From NCBI GenBank assembly GCA_019894735.1, contig JAGXOB010000004.1:1-64000 (forward strand): a stretch of 64,000 nt of DNA. The letters run 5' to 3'. The notes under the pieces were generated by a model. That model did no database searches. It was not told where the DNA came from and was given only the letters and a program-made list of their open reading frames with translations. Position 1 is the stretch's first letter, and every line of letters begins with the position of its first letter. This document shows positions 27,356 through 34,746 of the stretch, one piece after another. The position numbers were made by a program, and so were the translations under genes. The DNA is from Promethearchaeota archaeon (lineage in GTDB: Archaea > Asgardarchaeota > Lokiarchaeia > Sigynarchaeales > SOKP01).

Positions 27356-28450
27356 TTAACTCAAAAATCCTTTAGTTTTTAATAGCTCAGCGTTTAAGAT
27401 TGCGCCTCCTGCAGCGCCCCTAATTGTATTATGGCTTAACGCGACAAATTTGTAATCAAAAACATTGTCATTTCTTAATCGACCAATAGTAACTGCCATT
27501 CCTTTGTCGTTGTCCCTATCTTTATTTGGTTGGGGTCTATCAACATTTTCTAAGTAAATGATCGGATGCCTAGGCGCGAACGGTAAATCTAATTCTTGAG
27601 GAATTGATTTGAATTCTTTCCAAATTTTAATAACTTCTTCAATGCTCGGAATTTTATTTTTAAATTTAATATTCACACACGCTGTATGACCGTCTGAAAC
27701 TGGAACTCTAGTACAGGTTGCGCTTATTTGTATTGAATCGTCGTTAATTATTCCATTTTCTCCAACTTTTCCTAATATTTTTAAAGGTTCCTGTTCCGAT
27801 TTTTCTTCTTCACCACCTATGTATGGAACAATATTATCCACAACATCTAAAGAGGGTACTCCTGGATACCCCGCTCCAGAAACAGCTTGAAGTGTGGTGA
27901 CAATCATTTTTTCTACTTTGTATCCTTTATTCTCAAGAGCATAAATTGGGGTCATGTAACTCTGAATAGAGCAGTTAGGTTTAACCGTGACAAACCCTTG
28001 TGAGAATCCTCTATTTTTTTGTTGAATAGGGATTATATCTATATGATTATGGTTAATTTCAGGAATAATCATAGGAACATCTGGAGTCCAGCGATTCGCT
28101 GAACTATTGCTTATGACGGGGATACCTTTTTCAGCATATTTAAATTCGATAGCTTTTGTATCTTCCTTTTTTGGTAAATCCATAGCTGAAAATACGAAAC
28201 TAATATTAGATTTAAGCGATGAAAAATCTTGAACGTCTCTTACAATTAAATCTCTTATATTTTCCGGAATTTCTATTGACATCTGCCATTTTCCCTTAAC
28301 AGCATCTGCGTAGGATTTACCTGCAGAACGAGGTGACGCTGCAACATCAGCAATTTCAAACCATGGATGTCCCACTAAAAGATTAATATAATTTTGCCCA
28401 ACGATACCCGTTGCTCCCAAAATTCCAATTTTAATTTTATCCGAAGACAT
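27356..28450 (-). CDS. asd: Aspartate-semialdehyde dehydrogenase
   Basis: This 364-residue archaeal/fungal-type ASADH has the NADP-binding start IGILGATGIVGQNYI, the catalytic cysteine in VKPNCSIQSYM, AVSGAGYPGVPSLD after it, and the active-site histidine in PVSDGHTACVNI. It reduces aspartyl phosphate to aspartate semialdehyde on the way to threonine, methionine and lysine. The length is normal for the family. It stands alone, with its start facing the TPR protein. Confidence 0.93.
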   Translation of the reverse strand: MSSDKIKIGILGATGIVGQNYINLLVGHPWFEIADVAASPRSAGKSYADAVKGKWQMSIEIPENIRDLIVRDVQDFSSLKSNISFVFSAMDLPKKEDTKAIEFKYAEKGIPVISNSSANRWTPDVPMIIPEINHNHIDIIPIQQKNRGFSQGFVTVKPNCSIQSYMTPIYALENKGYKVEKMIVTTLQAVSGAGYPGVPSLDVVDNIVPYIGGEEEKSEQEPLKILGKVGENGIINDDSIQISATCTRVPVSDGHTACVNIKFKNKIPSIEEVIKIWKEFKSIPQELDLPFAPRHPIIYLENVDRPQPNKDRDNDKGMAVTIGRLRNDNVFDYKFVALSHNTIRGAAGGAILNAELLKTKGFLS

Positions 28451-28564
28451 ATTAATTTGAGTTTATATTATTTTTTTAACCTATATAGTGAGTAATTATT
28501 GAATAATTTTATTAAATTATTTTAGCTAAATTATAGTAATAAGTTAAAACCAGATGTGAAAACC

Positions 28565-29917
28565 ATGCTAAATCGAGAAACAGAATTATTAAAAGAAGCA
28601 GAAGATTTTGAAAATCAATCAAAACGAGCAATTAGAGATAGAAATTACGGTTTAGCTATTCAAGCTTTAATGAAAGCAAAGGATAATTATACAAAAATTG
28701 GTTTAACTGGACAAGTCTCGATAACAATAAAAGAAATTGTTAGACTGAAAAATTTAGCTCGAGATGGGGACGTTTCATTAACCTTATCTAAAGAAAAGAA
28801 AAATGTTCTTGAGGAACGGTCTCAATTTAAAATAAGTCTCGACAAAATTAAAGAAAGTAAATCTGAAGATACTTCTATATCTGAAGCGAATGGATACCAA
28901 ATTTTGGAAAACGCTCGGGCTCTTGCAGTTGAAGATAAATACGAAGAAGCTATGAAATGTTATAACGAAGCTTATAACCTCTTCAGGCATCTAAACTACG
29001 ATTATGAATGCAAACAAATATTATTGCAGATAAATGATATTAGAGATTATCAGAGATGGGCACAATTACGAAAATCTAAAGGAATTCAGCTCAATGTAAG
29101 AGATATTGTAGCTTTGGCTTCTGCCGAAAAAAGGCGCCAAAAAATACAAAAAGGTTTAGGAGTAAAAAAAGCTCCCATAGAAATTGCAGGAACTAGACCA
29201 AAAAAACCAAGTGAACCTACAAAAACTCCACATAAGTTGTTTGAACAAATGAAAGCGAGCGAGCAAAGGGACGATCAGCTAAAAAAACAAACATATTCAA
29301 ATGTTATGGAGCAACAAGAGCAAAGAAAATCTAAAATGCAAGAGAAACAAGAAAAAATTCAATTGTTACGAGAAAAGAAAAGGCAAGAAGATGAACTGAT
29401 TAGTAAGGGACAAGAAATCTTAGAAATGGGCAACCAAAAACTTAAGCAAAAAGATTACGATGAGGCTAAAAACTTGTATAATCAAGCAATTGAATTATTT
29501 ACGCAAATTGGTTGGTACGATCAAATAGCAATTCTGAGAAAAGAATTACATAATATCGATTTATATGAAAAAGAAGAAGAATTGAAAATCAAAAAGTCAT
29601 CAAATGGTAAAATTAAAGAAGAACAAGACTTTCAAAAGAGAGTTTCAGACGTTTTAAACGAAAAACAAAAATTCCAAGCTAAGCAACAAGAAAGACAAAG
29701 AGCATTACCTCCCGAAATAAAAAGCAATCTGGAGAAGGTGGATCTTATTCGTGCTAAAGCAGATAAAGAAGAAAGTATGAACAATTTCTCTAGAGTTTTA
29801 GCTAGGTACCAATATATCCTTTCGTTGTATAATTCTATTCCAAAAGATGTTATTGATTTGTCTGAGCAAATCTCAGAAGTGGAACAAAAGATTTTGGATT
29901 TAAAAGCGAAATTGTAA
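28565..29917 (+). CDS. TPR/MIT-like helical repeat protein with coiled coil
   Basis: This 450-residue all-helical protein has four TPR- or MIT-like hairpins. They are near residues 12-55 (RDRNYGLAIQALMKAKDNY), 105-150 (EDKYEEAMKCYNEAYNLF), 280-325 (KQKDYDEAKNLYNQAIELF) and 395-440. Charged Gln/Glu/Lys coiled-coil linkers separate them. The third hairpin looks most like the MIT domain of Vps4-type proteins. The protein is likely a scaffold, with no known partner in the window. ATG 28565 is chosen. GTG 28556 would add three residues. Confidence 0.55.
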   Translation: MLNRETELLKEAEDFENQSKRAIRDRNYGLAIQALMKAKDNYTKIGLTGQVSITIKEIVRLKNLARDGDVSLTLSKEKKNVLEERSQFKISLDKIKESKSEDTSISEANGYQILENARALAVEDKYEEAMKCYNEAYNLFRHLNYDYECKQILLQINDIRDYQRWAQLRKSKGIQLNVRDIVALASAEKRRQKIQKGLGVKKAPIEIAGTRPKKPSEPTKTPHKLFEQMKASEQRDDQLKKQTYSNVMEQQEQRKSKMQEKQEKIQLLREKKRQEDELISKGQEILEMGNQKLKQKDYDEAKNLYNQAIELFTQIGWYDQIAILRKELHNIDLYEKEEELKIKKSSNGKIKEEQDFQKRVSDVLNEKQKFQAKQQERQRALPPEIKSNLEKVDLIRAKADKEESMNNFSRVLARYQYILSLYNSIPKDVIDLSEQISEVEQKILDLKAKL

Positions 29918-29965
29918 TATTTTACGCTTCTTTTTTAAAACTAATAAACATAATTTTGATTTTAC

Positions 29966-31006
29966 ATGAAGAATCCATTTTTGTCTTTTTCTCACGTTCC
30001 CAATTCTAAAGGTCTTTTGGATATAGCATTCAAAAGAGCTATGAAAAGTAGTGCTCAAGTCTCAAAGAACGCTCCAATTCTGCTAAAGGCAAAAAAAAAG
30101 GAATCTAAAAGAATCAAAGTAGCTATCGAGCAGTTAGTGGATAGGATATTAATTATCATTAAGAAAGTGCCAATAATCGACGATCTACCAGATTTTTATA
30201 GAGAACTAGCCTCGTTATTGGTAGATGTTGATGAACTGAAACTAACTCTAGGCAGACTTAACGGAATTTTACCAATCCTTCATAAAATAGGAAGAGAATC
30301 TTCAAAAAAATTAAGCCAGATCGAAGCTCCAAAAGACGCTGATCGAGTAAGAAGGTCTGCATTCGGAAGAATTTCTTCAATAATAGATAAACAAAATAAT
30401 AACCTCGAGTATTTAAATAGTGTTAGAGGGAAATTAAAAGAAATCCCTTCAATTGATGACACCCTGCATTGTATTGTAGTAGCGGGATATCCTAACGTAG
30501 GTAAAAGCAGCTTTGTAAAACAAATTTCAACTAACAAAAAAATTGAAGTTCAAGAATACCCCTTTACAACCAAAAAGCTGATAATGGGGCATTTTGATAT
30601 AGAAAGACGATTTGATAAAATCAAAATACAATTTCTTGATACTCCAGGAATTTTAGATCGCCCTATGGCTAAGAGGAACAATATTGAATTACAAGCGATA
30701 CTCGCATTAAGACTAATATCAGATCTAATTTTTTTTGTGTTTGACCCCACTCCCGCAAGTGGTTATTCAGTAGATTCTCAGCTGGACCTGTTTTACGAAG
30801 TCAAAAATAATTTTACGAAAGAAGGAGAAATTCAGATAGTAATCATATTCAATAAAATGGATTTAGCCAGTTCAGACGAGATTAAGTACCTTAGAGATAA
30901 ATTAAATATCAATGAAAACGAGTATTTTCTAATAAACGCTCTATCTGGAGAGAATTTAGAGTTGTTAGGAGAATTTATAACAAAACGTTATAGTTCTAGT
31001 AAATAA
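29966..31006 (+). CDS. NOG1-family GTPase
   Basis: This 346-residue protein has an N-terminal helical domain of about 165 residues followed by an Obg/NOG1-type G domain. The motifs are G1 GYPNVGKSSFVK, G2 PFTTKKL, G3 DTPGILDRP, G4 NKMD, and a G5-like NALSGEN. NOG1 acts in assembly of the large ribosomal subunit. The helical N-domain inserts near the polypeptide exit tunnel and rRNA helices in yeast. The length agrees with archaeal NOG1, which lacks the long eukaryotic C-terminus. Confidence 0.88.
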   Translation: MKNPFLSFSHVPNSKGLLDIAFKRAMKSSAQVSKNAPILLKAKKKESKRIKVAIEQLVDRILIIIKKVPIIDDLPDFYRELASLLVDVDELKLTLGRLNGILPILHKIGRESSKKLSQIEAPKDADRVRRSAFGRISSIIDKQNNNLEYLNSVRGKLKEIPSIDDTLHCIVVAGYPNVGKSSFVKQISTNKKIEVQEYPFTTKKLIMGHFDIERRFDKIKIQFLDTPGILDRPMAKRNNIELQAILALRLISDLIFFVFDPTPASGYSVDSQLDLFYEVKNNFTKEGEIQIVIIFNKMDLASSDEIKYLRDKLNINENEYFLINALSGENLELLGEFITKRYSSSK

Positions 31007-31062
31007 AAGTTAAACTCATTCTAAATAGAAATTTTTAAATGTTTTTACAAAGAAAATAAATT

Positions 31063-31533
31063 ATGGAAGAATTTAAGATTAACTTGGGGAATTTAAAAGT
31101 CGACCAATTAGGATTTGTGTACAAAGATATTGAAAAACAAGCAAAGATATTCGAATCATTATTTAATATACCTAAATTTGCGGTTTTACCAGAAACTACT
31201 GATATTGTTAAATTTAGAGGGAAAGATGGGGAAGTTAACACCAAAATAGCTATAAGTAGACAATTTAATATACAAATTGAATTGATCCAACATATCAGTG
31301 GAGAATGTATCTATAAAGAATTTTTAGATCAGGGTAGAGAAGGATTTCACCATATAAGTCTATATATTGAAAATATTGAAGAATATATCAAGCATTTTGA
31401 AAACCAAGGATTAGAGATGATATATTACGGATCAATTGGAAAACAAGTCTACGCTTATTTTGATACTGAAGAAACATTAGGAATGCTCCTTGAAATTCAA
31501 GAAACTAGAATGAGAAGAAAGAAAACACAATAA
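31063..31533 (+). CDS. VOC-family protein (glyoxalase / methylmalonyl-CoA epimerase-like)
   Basis: This 156-residue protein has two beta-alpha-beta modules of the vicinal-oxygen-chelate fold: VDQLGFVYKDIEKQAKIF at the start and EGFHHISLYIENIEEYIKHF in the second half. The length and the order of blocks suit methylmalonyl-CoA epimerase. The first metal ligand is Gln (VDQLGF) where His is usual, the second is the His of FHHISL and the last is the Glu of LLEIQE. Gln can also bind metal in this fold. The substrate is not certain, and no mutase gene is adjacent. Confidence 0.65.
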   Translation: MEEFKINLGNLKVDQLGFVYKDIEKQAKIFESLFNIPKFAVLPETTDIVKFRGKDGEVNTKIAISRQFNIQIELIQHISGECIYKEFLDQGREGFHHISLYIENIEEYIKHFENQGLEMIYYGSIGKQVYAYFDTEETLGMLLEIQETRMRRKKTQ

Positions 31534-31604
31534 TTACAATTTCATTTTTTATCCTCTTGTGAATAATTTTTTATTAGAAATTTCAAATCGCTTAAACTGC
31601 AATT

Positions 31605-32684
31605 ATGGACGTCATAAATATATTAGGGCTCGATATTGGAGGAGCAAATACTAAAGCTGCCTTAATCAAGTTTAAAGGCTCAGTAATTTCCGAATCGTAT
31701 TCAATTATAGAATACTTCCCATTTTGGGAAAAAACCATAATTGATATTCCTAATATGTTTAGAAGAATAAACAATAATCTTCTAGTAAAGAACCGTTTTA
31801 AATTAGAATACATTGACTTTATTTCCGTAACAATCACTGCTGAGCTCTCAGATGCATTTCAGACTAAGCGAGAAGGTCTCTCTACTATATTTAATGCGCT
31901 AGAACAAGTTTTTGAGAAAGAAAAAATGTTCTTTATCAATAACACAAATGAATTTATCAATTTTGATCAAGTTAAATCTAACCCAATTTCAGTAGCAGCA
32001 GCGAATTGGGTATCGACCTCATTATTTTTAGGTAATTTCGTTCCTAACTGCATCTTAATTGATGCAGGTTCAACTACTATTGACATTATACCTATTCTAA
32101 ATTCAAAACCTATTGCTAAGGGAAAGAACGATGTAGAAAGACTCATTAACCACGAATTAATTTATACAGGGGGTCTAAGAGCAACAATACCCTCAATCAC
32201 GCATTTTGTACCATATAAAGATAAGATGGTTAGGATTTCTTTTGAAAAGTTTGCGCTTGTCTCTGATGTTCATAGAGTGTTAAAGAACATTTCTGAAACA
32301 GAATATATTAACAATACTGCTGATAATCGCTCAAAATCTTTAAACGATTGTTACGCTCGTTTGGCTAGAGTGATATGTATGGATTTAGACTCGATTTCAT
32401 TAAAAAATTTAGATTTACTCGCACAATATATTTATGATAAACAGATTGGAATAATTTCTAATGATATTCAAGAATTCTTAAATGCCCTAACTAAACGGTT
32501 ACCCGAGTTTAACGACGACCCTATTTTTGTTCTTACAGGATTATCTGCTGATTTCCTCGTAAAAAAAGTATTACTGAAATTGGGATTTAGCAATATTTTA
32601 AATTATGAGAAGATAACAAAGATTCCTGATCATATTAGTTCTTCTGCTTTCGCTGTGGCGGGAGCTTTTTATTTTCAATTATAA
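31605..32684 (+). CDS. mfnF: Methanofuran biosynthesis protein MfnF (hydantoinase-like ATPase fold)
   Basis: This 359-residue ASKHA-type protein starts ILGLDIGGANTKAALI and carries ILIDAGSTTIDIIPI in the second phosphate loop, GELxxTGGLR-like HELIYTGGLRATIP, and ends with SSSAFAVAGAFY. This is the family long annotated as H4MPT-linked C1-transfer pathway protein and later shown to be MfnF. MfnF condenses the furan phosphate with gamma-glutamyl-tyramine in methanofuran synthesis. It is followed after 14 bases by the kinase gene of the same pathway, which strengthens the call. Confidence 0.8.
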   Translation: MDVINILGLDIGGANTKAALIKFKGSVISESYSIIEYFPFWEKTIIDIPNMFRRINNNLLVKNRFKLEYIDFISVTITAELSDAFQTKREGLSTIFNALEQVFEKEKMFFINNTNEFINFDQVKSNPISVAAANWVSTSLFLGNFVPNCILIDAGSTTIDIIPILNSKPIAKGKNDVERLINHELIYTGGLRATIPSITHFVPYKDKMVRISFEKFALVSDVHRVLKNISETEYINNTADNRSKSLNDCYARLARVICMDLDSISLKNLDLLAQYIYDKQIGIISNDIQEFLNALTKRLPEFNDDPIFVLTGLSADFLVKKVLLKLGFSNILNYEKITKIPDHISSSAFAVAGAFYFQL

Positions 32685-32698
32685 TTGGATTGCTTAAT

Positions 32699-33424
32699 AT
32701 GCAAAAAAAGCAAGCTATTTTCAAAATTGGCGGAAAAATCTTGGAAAATTCAACTAATATTGAATCTACCATATCCCAACTCACTCAGTTATATGAGGAA
32801 AAAGTTCTACAGAAAATTATTATTGTTCCTGGTGGGGGTTCATACGCAAATTTTATTAGAAGAATAGATGATGAATTAAAACTTGGAGACGACCTTAGCC
32901 ATTGGATGGCTATTTATTCTATGAACCAGAATGGAATAGAATTAAAAAGAAAATTTCCCGAATTAGAATGTATAGAAGATTTAAAAGAATTTCAAGATTC
33001 TAATAAAAATTTCTCCATCTTTTTACCATATAATTATCTCCGTAATAACGATAATCTTCCACATAATTGGGATGTTACCTCTGATTCAATTGCATATTAT
33101 GTAGCAGATCAATTACAATTTAACCAATGTTTCTTGGTTAAGGATATAGATGGAATCTATAATAGTGATGAGGAATTAATTAAAATTCTTACCACGTTCC
33201 AATATTCCAAATTAAAAGAAAGCAAGAAATTGGCTAAAATTGGACTAGACCAACCTATTTTTAAAAAATCAAAACCAATTGATTCTTATTTATTAACTTT
33301 AATTGACCAAACCGGAATTCCTTGTTACTTATTAAATGGTAGCTTTAACAGCCAAAGAATAATTGAGTTTTTTGATTCAAACATCCTTAACGAAAAGAAA
33401 ACATTTACAAAAATAATTAGATGA
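32699..33424 (+). CDS. mfnE: Methanofuran biosynthesis kinase MfnE (amino-acid-kinase family)
   Basis: This 241-residue amino-acid-kinase-fold protein has the start AIFKIGGKILEN, the phosphate loop IIVPGGGSYANFIR, HWMAIYSMNQNG, and the strongly typical LPHNWDVTSDSIAYYVA. Archaeal kinases of this group (COG2054) phosphorylate 5-(aminomethyl)furan-3-ylmethyl phosphate in methanofuran synthesis. The directly upstream mfnF fits. ATG 32699 is chosen. TTG 32690 is possible and would add three residues. The two genes point to C1 metabolism with methanofuran as carrier. Confidence 0.8.
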   Translation: MQKKQAIFKIGGKILENSTNIESTISQLTQLYEEKVLQKIIIVPGGGSYANFIRRIDDELKLGDDLSHWMAIYSMNQNGIELKRKFPELECIEDLKEFQDSNKNFSIFLPYNYLRNNDNLPHNWDVTSDSIAYYVADQLQFNQCFLVKDIDGIYNSDEELIKILTTFQYSKLKESKKLAKIGLDQPIFKKSKPIDSYLLTLIDQTGIPCYLLNGSFNSQRIIEFFDSNILNEKKTFTKIIR

Positions 33425-33528
33425 AAGGAATTCAATCGTTATGAATAACCTCAAATAGTAGTAAAATTTACTCAAAATTAAAATAAAAATAATAAAAGTT
33501 CTATATCAAAAAAGAATGGGATCTTATC

Positions 33529-34029
33529 ATGGATTTTGAAGAAATGAAAAAAAATGCTGAATTTTTGATAAAAAATGTTAAAGGAATAGATATTCCTGGA
33601 GTTGTTAACGTTAATATTAGATACAAATCTTTAGTGAACTTTGCTAAAGTATATGGAATAACCGACCCAAAATTTGTAGGTTCTGAAGAAGATGGCATAA
33701 TAGCCTGTCATGGATTTGCCAACCATTTCACGATCAAAGCAGTCTACAAGTTACTTATAGGTTTTAGAATAGATCAAAATGGTGAACCGAGATCAATAAT
33801 GCTCGATCCAGGGTATTTATTGCATACTGGAAACATCTATAATTGGGAGGGGTGTGTGGATGTCAAACCTGGTGATAAATTATCATTGACTGGTTCTTGT
33901 GAAGATGCGTGGCTAAATGAGAAAAACATGATGTTATTCTATAAATTCTTAGTAAAAGTAAAAAATCAAAATGAAGAACCCGTGTGTAAAGTGGTAATTA
34001 CTGCAGGGGTTAGAAAAGGAGGGTATTAA
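33529..34029 (+). CDS. MaoC-like hot-dog dehydratase, first subunit
   Basis: This 166-residue hot-dog-fold protein belongs to the FAS1-type (MaoC N-terminal) dehydratase group. It has an N-terminal helix, VNIRYKSLVNFAKVYGITDPKF, then FVGSEEDGIIACHGFANHF, and a second half with LHTGNIYNWEGCVDVKPGDKL. This subunit usually lacks the catalytic residues and pairs with a MaoC subunit that has them. The next gene, one base away, is exactly that, so the two form a heterodimeric enoyl-CoA hydratase or 3-hydroxyacyl dehydratase. Confidence 0.72.
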   Translation: MDFEEMKKNAEFLIKNVKGIDIPGVVNVNIRYKSLVNFAKVYGITDPKFVGSEEDGIIACHGFANHFTIKAVYKLLIGFRIDQNGEPRSIMLDPGYLLHTGNIYNWEGCVDVKPGDKLSLTGSCEDAWLNEKNMMLFYKFLVKVKNQNEEPVCKVVITAGVRKGGY

Positions 34030-34030
34030 A

Positions 34031-34579
34031 ATGGTAAAAATTTCTGATTACGATGTTGGTTTTGTAGTAAAAGATCAATTTGAAGGAGTCACTCGGGAAT
34101 TATTGAGGACTTATGCTAAAACTTCCGGTGACACAAATCCAATCCATACCAATGATGCTATAGCTGAACGAGCAGGATTAAAAGGGATAATAGCGCATGG
34201 TTTGTTCTCAACAGGTTTAATTACTAAGTTATTTGAAGACCACTTAGATCAAGGAAAATCAGGAAAATTAATTGAGATCAATATAGAAATGCGTGGAATG
34301 GTAAGATGTGGAGATTTAATCATCACTGAAGCTATTGTTAATAAAGTCGAAGGAAAAAGGGTGTTTTTTGATGTTGAGCAACGAACAATAACAAAAGTAG
34401 ATGTTAAAGATATGAATGGGAATATAGTAAAGCAATTCGAAGCAGGCGAGAGAGGATATATATCCGAAAAAGACATCGAAAGAGGGCTAGTTAAAACAAA
34501 GGAAGTTCCAGAGGGGATTCTCACATATCGCGAAAGAATTTCTACACCCGGAACTGCCATAATTGAACTGCATGAATGA
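34031..34579 (+). CDS. MaoC-like dehydratase, catalytic subunit
   Basis: This 182-residue protein has the hydratase-2 motif YAKTSGDTNPIHTNDAIAERAG. Asp and His of D-x-NPIH are the catalytic pair, and the following IIAHGLFSTGLI completes the active site. The C-terminal half holds the second hot-dog strands. It follows the non-catalytic partner by one base with an AAAGGAGGG ribosome-binding site ahead of its ATG. Together they likely hydrate or dehydrate a 3-hydroxyacyl thioester. The in vivo substrate is unknown. Confidence 0.8.
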   Translation: MVKISDYDVGFVVKDQFEGVTRELLRTYAKTSGDTNPIHTNDAIAERAGLKGIIAHGLFSTGLITKLFEDHLDQGKSGKLIEINIEMRGMVRCGDLIITEAIVNKVEGKRVFFDVEQRTITKVDVKDMNGNIVKQFEAGERGYISEKDIERGLVKTKEVPEGILTYRERISTPGTAIIELHE

Positions 34580-34746
34580 AAACTCTTCCTTAAAAATATA
34601 ATTATTTATTCTAATTTTTTTATTACTCTTCTCATTAATTTTAAAATAGCAGAATTTTATGTTAATATTGAAAAACATTTTTAAGCATTAACAACAAAAA
34701 GATAATTGGTTTAATAATAGAAATACAATATTGTAGGCCCTGAAAA

